Of a stretch of DNA of 64,000 nt, positions 18,797 through 27,401 are shown piece by piece. Source of the DNA: Blautia sp. Marseille-P3087 (GTDB taxonomy: Bacteria > Bacillota > Clostridia > Lachnospirales > Lachnospiraceae); NCBI RefSeq assembly GCF_900120195.1, contig NZ_LT635539.1:1-64000 (forward strand), given 5' to 3'. Position numbers and translations under genes: made by a program. Positions within the stretch are counted from its first letter, which is position 1. Each line of letters starts with the position of its first letter. The notes under the pieces were generated by a model. That model was not told where the DNA came from. It did not search any database and saw only the letters and a program-made list of their open reading frames with translations.

Positions 18797-19763
18797 GAAA
18801 TGGACAGTACTGGCACTGATCTGTCTGCTGATGCTGATGCTGATGGTACTGCCGGTAAAGGCAGAAACAACAGGAAGCATTGCAATACAGCTTCATTCAG
18901 ATGCAGCAGAAGTAGAAATGACGTTGTATAAGGTTGCTGCGTATGCAGATGAAGAATATACAATGACAGAAGAATTTCAGGGTTGTGGCATCACGACGAA
19001 ACAGCTTTCAGAAGCAAAAAACGTTTCACAGATTACAGAGACACTGGAAAAATATGTGGCAGCACAGAAACTGAAGGGCATACAGAAAACAAAAAAAGCA
19101 AATGAAATACTTCTTTATGAAGGACTCTCTCCGGGACTGTATTTTGCAGTACAGACAGCCGGACAGGATAAGGCACTTGCAGAGAGCACGCTGATCCTGC
19201 TTCCATCTACAGAAAGCGGAGAAAAAAACTATCATCCTGAGGTTACAGTGAAATGTGTTTCACAGGTGGGTGCAGTGATCCTGAATAAAACAGATCCGGA
19301 TGGAAACGTTTTGGAAGGCGCCTGCTTCAGGCTGAAGCAAAAGAACGGAGATTCCTGGAAAGAGTTAAATGTTTCACTGACAACAAATAAAAACGGACAA
19401 CTGCAGGTTTCCGGGCTTCCTTTTGGAAAATATCAGTTTGTTGAGACAAAAGCACCGGATGGATTTGTAAAATCTGACAAGCCAGCTGCATTTGAAATTT
19501 CCAAAGCCGGGGAAGTTACAGAAAACGGAGGAAAATATGAAACCCTGTCAGGAACAGTAGAGGAGGTTCAGGTAGTTAACCAGCCGGAAAAAGAAACACC
19601 ACCAGGATCAGGAAACCCGGGCAGCCATGATTCGGGAAGCAGTACGAAAATGAGCGTAAAAACAGGAGACAATACACCGATCGCATTGTTTGTGTTCCTT
19701 CTGGCAGCAGGTGCATGCGCAGGACTGGCAGTAGCTGTTAAAATAAAGAAAGGAAAAAAATAG
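18783..19763 (+). CDS. Minor pilin/surface protein with VKTGD sorting signal
   Basis: A secreted, cell-wall-sorted protein of 326 residues. The signal peptide covers residues 1 to about 28 (KAETTG cleavage region). A first beta domain is followed by a SpaA/Cna-B-like domain (about 166-265) with the isopeptide E-box GKYQFVETKAPDGF. A Gly/Ser linker leads to a sorting signal that is not LPXTG: VKTGD at 292-296, then a hydrophobic helix and the basic tail KIKKGKK. AGGAGG precedes the start. It overlaps the sortase gene, so that sortase is its likely partner. The same VKTGD signal occurs in the TasA-like protein at 50002. Confidence 0.85.
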   Translation: MKKNKKWTVLALICLLMLMLMVLPVKAETTGSIAIQLHSDAAEVEMTLYKVAAYADEEYTMTEEFQGCGITTKQLSEAKNVSQITETLEKYVAAQKLKGIQKTKKANEILLYEGLSPGLYFAVQTAGQDKALAESTLILLPSTESGEKNYHPEVTVKCVSQVGAVILNKTDPDGNVLEGACFRLKQKNGDSWKELNVSLTTNKNGQLQVSGLPFGKYQFVETKAPDGFVKSDKPAAFEISKAGEVTENGGKYETLSGTVEEVQVVNQPEKETPPGSGNPGSHDSGSSTKMSVKTGDNTPIALFVFLLAAGACAGLAVAVKIKKGKK

Positions 19764-19786
19764 AGATATCGAATCCGAAAATATTC

Positions 19787-19795
19787 GGGGGGGGG
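19787..19795 (+). repeat. Run of nine G in the ribosome-binding position of the pilus regulator
   Basis: Nine consecutive G end 8 nt before the regulator ATG at 19804, just where a Shine-Dalgarno sequence belongs. A small CCGAA/TTCGG hairpin lies immediately upstream. Such tracts are prone to length change in replication. Confidence 0.7.
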
Positions 19796-19803
19796 TAGAC
19801 TAA

Positions 19804-21327
19804 ATGAGAAGCGTTCTGATTGTTGACGATGAGAGAATCGAACGAGAAGGAATCGCAGCTCTTCTCCAGATGGGAAATTATAATCTTGAAATTCTGGAGG
19901 CAGTGAATGGAAAAGAAGCATTAACAATATTGAAAGAAAAAAAACCGGAGATTTTGCTGAGTGATATCCGGATGCCATTTATGGATGGAATTGAGCTTAC
20001 ACGCCAGGCAAAAATTATGAATCCAGATATGGCAGTTGTGATCTTCAGTGGATTCAGTGATTTTAATTATGCTAAAGAAGCAATCCGCAATGGCGTGCTG
20101 GAATATATCCTGAAACCGGTAGATCCACAGGAATTTAAAAATGTCATGGATAGTGTCATGTCATATCTGGATAAAAAGAAACAGAACGAAGAAGCAATGC
20201 AGAAAAAACAGGAGTTTCTTGGGCAGTATTTTCTGCATAAATTTATCCATAATGGAAAATCTGAAATTATGGATGATGCAATGAAAATTCTGGATGTTTC
20301 CTGGTGGAACAGAACCGGAAGAATGTTGCTGCTGAATGGTGAGGATGGCTTTTTTGAGAACTATGACGGCGATTTTGAACAGATGCTGACAGAAGAACTT
20401 CCATTTTCATTTCATTATCTGAATTATGACTCGGACAGTTCCATCCTTTGTTTTGAACAGAATGTTAAAGTAGATTTTCAGATTCTTGCGAAACATATAT
20501 TTGAGTTTGTTGAAAAAAGCTGCGGCAGACAGATTTATATTGCAGTTTCCAGTCAGCTCGAAGGGAAAGAGGCAATTCCACAGGGAATGAAAGAACTGGA
20601 AAGTCTCATGGAAAACAGGTATTACCGAGCCGATCAATGGATTTTTATGCCGGATACAAACTGGGAAAACAAAGAGAATTATGAGCTTCCTCTTGAAATG
20701 GTCGAAAAAATGGAAGAAGATATCAGGCTTCATGATATTGCACATCTGTGGGAGCATTACAACAAGTTTATGAAATATAAGGAATATGGAGCAGGATTTT
20801 CTTATATTTATATGAATTTCGTATGCACTAATCTGATCAAGAGCATGTATACGCAGATGGATTATCCGGTTGAAAAATATTCAAATGTGATTGAAAAAAT
20901 GTTTCATGTAGAAAATATTCAGGAAGTTGCAGAGGCACTGGAAGAGACGATACATCTTTTTGAGCAAAAACTGTTTTCTGTCAAAAACAGTAACAGGAGT
21001 GAAGTTGAAAAAGTAAAAAGCTATATCTATGCACATTATCAGGAAGACATAAATCTTGAATTCCTGAGTGCGGAAGTGTACCTGTCACCGGGCTATATGA
21101 GTTATATTTTTAAGAAAGAGACAGGCGAAGGTCTTGCTCAGTTCATCAGGAAATTCAGACTGGAAAAGGCAAAGGAGCTTTTGTGTACAACAAATAAAAA
21201 GATTGTACAGGTTTGTGCGGAAACAGGATTTACGAATCCATCGTATTTCTGCAAGAGCTTCCGCGAATACTATGGATGCAGTCCGGATCGTTTTAGAAAA
21301 AATGAGATTCAGAGAGAAACCATGTGA
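19804..21327 (+). CDS. AraC-type response regulator (YesN-like)
   Basis: A cytoplasmic two-domain regulator of 507 residues. The N-terminal receiver (1 to about 122) has the acidic pair Asp8-Asp9, phosphoacceptor Asp54 (LLSDIRMP), Ser82 and Lys104, all intact. A middle region of about 280 residues has no recognised domain. The C-terminal AraC DNA-binding domain (about 400-500) has both helix-turn-helix units: FLSAEVYLSPGYMSYIFKKE and IVQVCAETGFTNPSYFCKSF. No histidine kinase gene is adjacent, so the partner is elsewhere. It sits inside the pilus cluster with the nine-G run in its ribosome site and a perfect palindrome 36 nt downstream of its stop. It probably controls the adhesin and pilin genes. 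Confidence 0.92.
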   Translation: MRSVLIVDDERIEREGIAALLQMGNYNLEILEAVNGKEALTILKEKKPEILLSDIRMPFMDGIELTRQAKIMNPDMAVVIFSGFSDFNYAKEAIRNGVLEYILKPVDPQEFKNVMDSVMSYLDKKKQNEEAMQKKQEFLGQYFLHKFIHNGKSEIMDDAMKILDVSWWNRTGRMLLLNGEDGFFENYDGDFEQMLTEELPFSFHYLNYDSDSSILCFEQNVKVDFQILAKHIFEFVEKSCGRQIYIAVSSQLEGKEAIPQGMKELESLMENRYYRADQWIFMPDTNWENKENYELPLEMVEKMEEDIRLHDIAHLWEHYNKFMKYKEYGAGFSYIYMNFVCTNLIKSMYTQMDYPVEKYSNVIEKMFHVENIQEVAEALEETIHLFEQKLFSVKNSNRSEVEKVKSYIYAHYQEDINLEFLSAEVYLSPGYMSYIFKKETGEGLAQFIRKFRLEKAKELLCTTNKKIVQVCAETGFTNPSYFCKSFREYYGCSPDRFRKNEIQRETM

Positions 21328-21362
21328 AAAAATGAAATAATATTTAAAAAATGCAGTGAGGA

Positions 21363-21386
21363 AATTATGTGAATATACACATAATT
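21363..21386. promoter_or_regulatory. Candidate operator palindrome upstream of the tip adhesin gene
   Basis: AATTATGTG (21363-21371) and its exact complement (21378-21386) flank 6 bp. It is in the 98-bp gap between the regulator and the adhesin, where an operator is expected. It has no T tail, so it is not a terminator. Confidence 0.4.
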
Positions 21387-21425
21387 GAAAAAGATGTAAA
21401 GCAATATTGAGGGAAGGGTGAGAGG

Positions 21426-24400
21426 ATGAAGAAGCGCAAGTGGCATAAGATAACAGCAGCTCTGGCAACTGTTGCTGTAATACTGTCATCGCCGGGAATT
21501 ACAGATCTGGTGAAAGGATCGTCAACTGAATTTGTTGATATGGTACCAATATCTGAGGAAACTATTCCGGCAAGTGAAAACGAAGAAAACATCTCAAGAG
21601 CGACAGAAGACTTCTCAGATACAACAGAAGACTTCTCAGATACAACAGAAGATTTTTTTGAAACAACAGAGGAACCTGAAGAGAATTTCGGAAGTGAAAC
21701 AGCCGCCGAGGAAGGTTCGGAAAATAACGAAGCAGACAGTGTAGACTGTATTGAAGATTTTTCCTGTGAAGACACAAGCAATACAGAAAATGTCAGTCCA
21801 GATTCTGCTTCCGCTGTGACAGTTCTTCAGAAGGCAGACGAGACAGAAAACACAGAGCTGGCACAGGGAGAGGTACACAAAGCAAAAATTTCTTCAAGCG
21901 TTCCAGAGGGACAGGAGGCGGCAAAAGTCAGACTTTATCTGACAGATGCACAGAATGAAACTCCGGTGACAGACCTTAAGATCACTCTTTCAAGTGGAGA
22001 GAGTACACAGGAGATCGCAGAGGATCCGGTTCAGCTCCCGGAAGCCCTAAACCAGAATGAACCTCTCACAGTCACACCGGTTACGGAATACCAGCTGGAT
22101 GAAGATGGCGATTATGTATTTGACGAAGACGGTAATTATCAGATTGCAGCTTATTATCTGGAATATGAAGTACCGTCTGGTGGAAGTACAGCGTTTGAGG
22201 CATCTTTCACTTATACAACAGATGCCGAAGAATATGATTTCCAGGCAAAACTCAGAGCCAGAATGTTCCGTGAGCCAGAAGGAACCGGCGAAGAGATTTC
22301 ACTGAACGAAGAGGAAAGCAGACTTACACTTATCTGGAACAGCCAGGCAGAGCAGGAAACAGAAGATGATGCTCTGGTGGAGATGGAAGAACTGGCAGCT
22401 GAGGATGTGGGGGAAGCAGGCGAACAGATCGTTTATTTTGCTGCACCGACGGAATGGACAGGCAAATATCCGGGATATCAGATGAAGGTGTGGATTAAAG
22501 TTGGAACTGAAGCGCAGAGCGGAGGCTTTCTACTGAATATGACTGATCTGAACGAAACCTATCATGATATGAAAGTATATTCAGTCACATTTACGCAAGA
22601 GCATTTGCCGCATGGCGGCTTAGGATCACTGTATTTTCAGGCTTTTGTTAATGATAGGTGGAATGCAGAGGTTAAAGCAACTGATAATAAATGGTTGGAT
22701 CAAAGCGCTTTCCTCGGAAAGTTATATGATTCCGAAACCAGAACCTGGGTAGATTACACTCCATTCGATCCGAATAATCACACTTCCTTCGCCGGAAAAA
22801 CCATGTATTTTGAGAATAATACAGAAGAATCTCTGAATGCAGTTAACGCAGTCTTTTACGAGAAAGATGCAGATGGAAAGCCACAGCAGGTAGGAGACCC
22901 TGTTCTGATGACAGGTATTCAGAAGGGTTTCTCAGTAACGATCCCAGCAGCGGCATGTTCGTATGTACAGTTTAAGGATGCATCGGGAAAGATATTAGGT
23001 GATACTTACTCAAACTTTTACGGTCAGGGAGCAGACGAAGAGGATGTTGAGAGTTTCCTTTTTGCAGCCGGCTCCATGGACTGTTATAAATATGCCGGAA
23101 CAGCCGAAGCTTCTACCTGGGGAGTGCTGGGAGAGAGAACCGTTTATTACGATGCGACCCTGTCAAAGATGTCTTATGCAGGAAGCAGTTATAAAAATGG
23201 TGGCAAGGGAATTCCATATGATAGTAATTCAAAGGTTTACTACTATGCTACCAAAAGCGATGGTACAACCGTGCATGGTGAAATGAAAGCAGTCGCAGGT
23301 ACAGACAATAATCTGTGGAGTACCAATCTTCCCGAAGATTACACACAAATCCGTTTTGCAGGATACGACGTAATAGATGAAAATGCACCTGCAAATGCGG
23401 ATGAAACAGAACTGGTGGACATCCCATGGAATATGAAAAACCCATGTTATTTTGGAGATGACAGCGACGATGTGATCTACAAAGACGGAAACCGCGGCGG
23501 ATACTGGGGTGAGAAGGGCAGCCTCCGCGATGCAGAGAGCGGCAAGAATACGACGGTTGTCAATGTGCCAGAGGGGACTTTTACCAGGGATTCCAATACT
23601 CTGTATGTAGATACTACCCTGTACGATTATTATACAGACTATGAGCTGAACGGACAGAACCGTGATGCATATGATTTAGTAGATATTGCCAGTCACAGAA
23701 TCTATCAGCCGTTCAGACAGTTTAATCAGGCTTTAAGTACATATTATGAACAAAATAATGTAACCTATCCGCTTTATTGGGGAAACTTCCAGAACTTTCC
23801 TGGTTCTCATTATAGTGAGATTGCAGGAACTTTAAATCTATATGGATATTCAGAAAATGAAAAAAACAAGTTTTTTTATGAGAACAACTCAATGTGGGAT
23901 AGTAACGGACAGAAAATAGAACAGGAAGGACAGAATGCAACACAGGGCTTAAGTGGAGCACAGTTGGCAAGTGGATCGCTGACACTGGCAGGAGGTGCGA
24001 TCGCTCCATTCTTTAATGAAGATTTTCTGAAAGGCAATAACAGTAAGCATACAGTCCTGGGAAATGTATACCATAATGTTACTTTTCCCTTTATAAAAAA
24101 AGCACTGACCAGTTCTGCTGATACCTCAAAGGAAGGAACCGTTGACTACTGGTGCTTTGACAGTGCAGATCAAAGTAATTCAAATAAAAACCTTCGTCTG
24201 AAATATGATTCCTCGAATGGATATTTTCTGCAGTCAACGAATTACATTGTAAGGGGGCAGACAGTAGGGAATGGACATCCGGCCACAGTAGTTGGAAATT
24301 ATTTTCCTTTAAACTCATCATCAGAGAGTGGAAAAGCCTGTAGGCTGAATTATGGATTTGGACAGAAACTTCAGCTTAAATTTCGTCTGACACAGGATGG

Positions 24401-27266
24401 AACAGTTACAACTACAAGCAATAAAGAAGTTCCGATAGAATTCAACTTTTCAGGTGATGATGATGTATGGGTATTCATAGATGACCAGCTGGTTCTTGAT
24501 GTGGGCGGTGATCATGATGTTGTATCCGGTCGTATCAATTTCAGAGACAAGAATGCCTGGGTAAGTAAAGTAAAGAATCAGTCAGTCGGCGGATTTAAGA
24601 ATGATAAAACAACAGATTTTCCGGAATCTTTAAAAAATGATTCGGATTTTTACAAAAAAGAACATACTTTGACCATGTTCTACATGGAGCGTGGACTTTG
24701 GGAATCTAATATGAAGGTTACCTTCAACTTTCCGGATGAGAACCAGCTTCAGGTGGAGAAGCAGCTGGACACTACAGATGTAAATGAGCTGTTCAAAGGC
24801 TTATTCGAAGGTACAGACCTGTTTGATTTCAAAATTAAGAACCTTGCAACACATTATGGAGAAAAAGCTGCTTCAGCCACAACAACAGCACCGGTGAAGA
24901 TCAGTGATTTGGCTTACAAGGTTGCTCCGGTACCAGATACCGGTAATATATTTGAAAAAGCTTCAAATGAGGGATTTAAAGATTCCGTTCACTGGTATGC
25001 GAAAGAACAGGACGTGGAAAGTACTTGTCGGTCACAGCGATATGGAGAACTGACTTTAAAAGATCCGTTAGATATTTCCAATATGCAGTATCTGAAATTT
25101 AAGTTCTATTACGATTACGATGACACACCATCACTGTCAAATATGTATCTGCAATTGGAAGATTCAAGTGGTAATACAGCAGGCTGTCTGGATAAGGAAA
25201 CTCTTTCCGGACGAACTTATGGTACTGTTTCCGTTGCAAGCAAAAAGTGGATAACTGTAAAACTGGATCTCACAAAATTGTCAGGAATTAAAGGCTTTGG
25301 CAACTTGAAAAAAATCCGTTTTGGTTATAACTATCCCAGAGATATTTATCTGAAGAATTTTATATTCCGTCCGACAGCAGAACTGACAGCTTCTACTGGA
25401 TTTGCGACGAAGCAGTATGATATTGCGGACTATGGTTCAGCCAAATCAGGTAAACTGGAAAATCCAAAAGGTGCGGTGTACACTTCTTCTGCAAAGTCAG
25501 GAGCCTATGCAATTGAGGATGATGGAAGCTTTGTATTGCGGGATAAGGAAACCATTACATTTAATGATCAGTTCCGTCGAGGCAGTTATATTTACCTGAA
25601 AGAAAAAGTCGATCCAAATCTGTTTGATACGACTTGGACCATGCTTGAGAATGGACAGCCGGTGACGTCCATGGGAACAGGAAGGACTGTAACAAATGGA
25701 AGCGTGAGCAGTCTCAATAAGGTGCCAGGGATCTCTGTTAATGCTGTTAATGACGGAAGAACAGAAAATAGAGTTTCAACTGATGCCGAAGGAATGAATC
25801 CTCAGGATCATAACAACTATAATGGTACGAAACCGTCAGAGGATACCTTCGTATTCCGTTCTTATGCGAATCCGGATGATACTACGACTTTAACTAAATT
25901 GAAGGCAGTCTTTTACAACAAAGTTAAGACAGGTTCACTGACAATCAAGAAAAAAGCTGCATATCCGACAGACCAGTTGGATGATACTTATAAATTTAAA
26001 CTTACATTTACCAATGTTGGTGGTGCAGGTCTGGAGACAAAGCCGATTGAGGTACCGGAAATATCTCTGGCAGCCAATGAATCCTATACGATCACAGGAA
26101 TCCCGATAGGAACCTTCTTTACGATCGAAGAGATAACACCGACCGATGGATCCACCCTCGACAGTATTTTGCTGAATAAAGTGCAGCAGGAAGCTGGAAC
26201 GACAGTGCTTCATGGAGACATCAATGCAGCAAAGCCAGAGGCAGTAGCAGTGTTTAAAAATACGAAAAAACCAAAGGTAAATCTGTCTGTGGAAAAATTC
26301 TGGAAAACAGCAGCAGGTGAAACTTATACAGGAAAACTTCCAGATGAGATTTACGTCCAGCTGCAGAGAAGGTCGCCAGATAAAGCTGTATGGGAGGCAG
26401 TAAAATATAACAACAGCAGTTATACAGAACTGACATATAACAGTTATACTAGAAAATGGGAAACATCATTTAAGAACCTGGATAAATTTGTGGATTATAC
26501 AAAGTCACAGTCACCGCAGGATGCATGGCAGTATCGTATCGTTGAGGTAACCTTGACAAAAGATGCAGATGGAAAAGTGACAAAAGTAACACCTGTGGAA
26601 AATGGAGGCTGCATCGAGTTCACGGACGCTGGTATGTTTAAGGTTTCTTATGATTATGCTAATACCAATAGTGATTCAGGAATCTCTATTGGGGAAGATA
26701 ATAATGGTTCTGCAACGATTACCAATACCTATCAGCCACCAAAGACTAATATTCAGATTTTGAAAATAAAGGCAGGAACAGCAGGAGATAATCCGGAAAA
26801 ACTTGCCGGGGCAGAATTTAAGCTTGAAAAACTGACTGTCGATGGAACTATTGATTCTGCCTTTACAGCACAGACTGTTACAACGGGTAAAGAAAATGAA
26901 GAACTTGGAGTTGCAAAATTTGAAAATCTGGAAGATGGAACCTATCAGATCACAGAGACAAAAGCTCCGGAAGGATACAATCCAGAGACAAAAGCTCCGG
27001 AAAGATACAATCTTTTGAAATCACCGATTAAGGTTGTGATCAACAGAAGAGAAAACTTCATCACAGTAGATGGCGAGAATTCCATTAGATTTCTCAAGAA
27101 GAATACACTTACGATCCAGGTTGCCAATCAGGCAAAATTCCAGCTGCCGGCAACAGGAAGCTGGAGCAGACTGATCCTTGGCTTTACCGGTGCAATCATC
27201 GCCGGAACTGCGGTAATCATGTATCTGTTGTTACAAAAGCGGAGAAAGGAGGGCAAAACTTCCTGA
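21426..27266 (+). CDS. Large pilus tip adhesin, fibro-slime and Cna-B domains, LPATG anchor
   Basis: A cell-wall-anchored protein of 1946 residues. The order is: signal peptide (1 to about 30); acidic Thr/Glu-rich linker (about 31-140) with three TEDFSDT-type repeats at 60-80; several beta-rich regions, including two similar segments near 330-420 and 560-640 that recall carbohydrate-binding modules; a fibro-slime domain around 960-1110 (FSGDDDVWVFIDDQLVLDVG, then HTLTMFYMERG); Cna-B-like domains near 1500-1600, 1615-1775 and 1775-1890 with E-boxes; and LPATG at 1907-1911 plus helix and basic tail. It is the likely tip of the pilus built by the flanking class C sortases. The ligand is unknown. 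Confidence 0.9.
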   Translation: MKKRKWHKITAALATVAVILSSPGITDLVKGSSTEFVDMVPISEETIPASENEENISRATEDFSDTTEDFSDTTEDFFETTEEPEENFGSETAAEEGSENNEADSVDCIEDFSCEDTSNTENVSPDSASAVTVLQKADETENTELAQGEVHKAKISSSVPEGQEAAKVRLYLTDAQNETPVTDLKITLSSGESTQEIAEDPVQLPEALNQNEPLTVTPVTEYQLDEDGDYVFDEDGNYQIAAYYLEYEVPSGGSTAFEASFTYTTDAEEYDFQAKLRARMFREPEGTGEEISLNEEESRLTLIWNSQAEQETEDDALVEMEELAAEDVGEAGEQIVYFAAPTEWTGKYPGYQMKVWIKVGTEAQSGGFLLNMTDLNETYHDMKVYSVTFTQEHLPHGGLGSLYFQAFVNDRWNAEVKATDNKWLDQSAFLGKLYDSETRTWVDYTPFDPNNHTSFAGKTMYFENNTEESLNAVNAVFYEKDADGKPQQVGDPVLMTGIQKGFSVTIPAAACSYVQFKDASGKILGDTYSNFYGQGADEEDVESFLFAAGSMDCYKYAGTAEASTWGVLGERTVYYDATLSKMSYAGSSYKNGGKGIPYDSNSKVYYYATKSDGTTVHGEMKAVAGTDNNLWSTNLPEDYTQIRFAGYDVIDENAPANADETELVDIPWNMKNPCYFGDDSDDVIYKDGNRGGYWGEKGSLRDAESGKNTTVVNVPEGTFTRDSNTLYVDTTLYDYYTDYELNGQNRDAYDLVDIASHRIYQPFRQFNQALSTYYEQNNVTYPLYWGNFQNFPGSHYSEIAGTLNLYGYSENEKNKFFYENNSMWDSNGQKIEQEGQNATQGLSGAQLASGSLTLAGGAIAPFFNEDFLKGNNSKHTVLGNVYHNVTFPFIKKALTSSADTSKEGTVDYWCFDSADQSNSNKNLRLKYDSSNGYFLQSTNYIVRGQTVGNGHPATVVGNYFPLNSSSESGKACRLNYGFGQKLQLKFRLTQDGTVTTTSNKEVPIEFNFSGDDDVWVFIDDQLVLDVGGDHDVVSGRINFRDKNAWVSKVKNQSVGGFKNDKTTDFPESLKNDSDFYKKEHTLTMFYMERGLWESNMKVTFNFPDENQLQVEKQLDTTDVNELFKGLFEGTDLFDFKIKNLATHYGEKAASATTTAPVKISDLAYKVAPVPDTGNIFEKASNEGFKDSVHWYAKEQDVESTCRSQRYGELTLKDPLDISNMQYLKFKFYYDYDDTPSLSNMYLQLEDSSGNTAGCLDKETLSGRTYGTVSVASKKWITVKLDLTKLSGIKGFGNLKKIRFGYNYPRDIYLKNFIFRPTAELTASTGFATKQYDIADYGSAKSGKLENPKGAVYTSSAKSGAYAIEDDGSFVLRDKETITFNDQFRRGSYIYLKEKVDPNLFDTTWTMLENGQPVTSMGTGRTVTNGSVSSLNKVPGISVNAVNDGRTENRVSTDAEGMNPQDHNNYNGTKPSEDTFVFRSYANPDDTTTLTKLKAVFYNKVKTGSLTIKKKAAYPTDQLDDTYKFKLTFTNVGGAGLETKPIEVPEISLAANESYTITGIPIGTFFTIEEITPTDGSTLDSILLNKVQQEAGTTVLHGDINAAKPEAVAVFKNTKKPKVNLSVEKFWKTAAGETYTGKLPDEIYVQLQRRSPDKAVWEAVKYNNSSYTELTYNSYTRKWETSFKNLDKFVDYTKSQSPQDAWQYRIVEVTLTKDADGKVTKVTPVENGGCIEFTDAGMFKVSYDYANTNSDSGISIGEDNNGSATITNTYQPPKTNIQILKIKAGTAGDNPEKLAGAEFKLEKLTVDGTIDSAFTAQTVTTGKENEELGVAKFENLEDGTYQITETKAPEGYNPETKAPERYNLLKSPIKVVINRRENFITVDGENSIRFLKKNTLTIQVANQAKFQLPATGSWSRLILGFTGAIIAGTAVIMYLLLQKRRKEGKTS
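21603..21665 (+). repeat. Three tandem 21-bp units in the adhesin linker
   Basis: Units start at 21603, 21624 and 21645. The first two are identical (acagaagacttctcagata plus ca) and the third has diverged. Each encodes seven residues, so copy-number change would keep the frame. Confidence 0.75.
26955..27014 (+). repeat. Tandem 30-bp duplication in the last Cna-B E-box
   Basis: Two copies (26955-26984 and 26985-27014) differ at four bases and encode ETKAPEGYNP then ETKAPERYNL. The isopeptide-promoting Glu of the E-box is thus present twice. Confidence 0.8.
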
Positions 27267-27301
27267 CCGCTTGAAGAAGCAAACAGATGATTCAAGTATA
27301 T

Positions 27302-27348
27302 GATACCAGGGTTGTGGCGTGCAATGCACGAAACAATCCACAGGTATC
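27302..27348 (+). other. Intercistronic hairpin between adhesin and shaft pilin genes
   Basis: A segmented stem of 6, 7 and 5 bp (27302-27307/27343-27348, 27309-27315/27333-27339, 27318-27322/27326-27330) folds the whole stretch around an AAT loop. No T run follows. It may be an RNA processing or stability element that lets shaft pilin mRNA exceed tip mRNA, or a weak attenuator. Confidence 0.6.
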
Positions 27349-27401
27349 TTAAAAAGAAAAATGAAAAAGGAAATGAAGAAAGAGAAAGAGAGGAAATGAG
27401 T

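Noticed and set aside
21603-21665. Possible CRISPR-like array
   Set aside because: Units are contiguous 21-bp repeats without spacers and lie in frame inside the adhesin gene.
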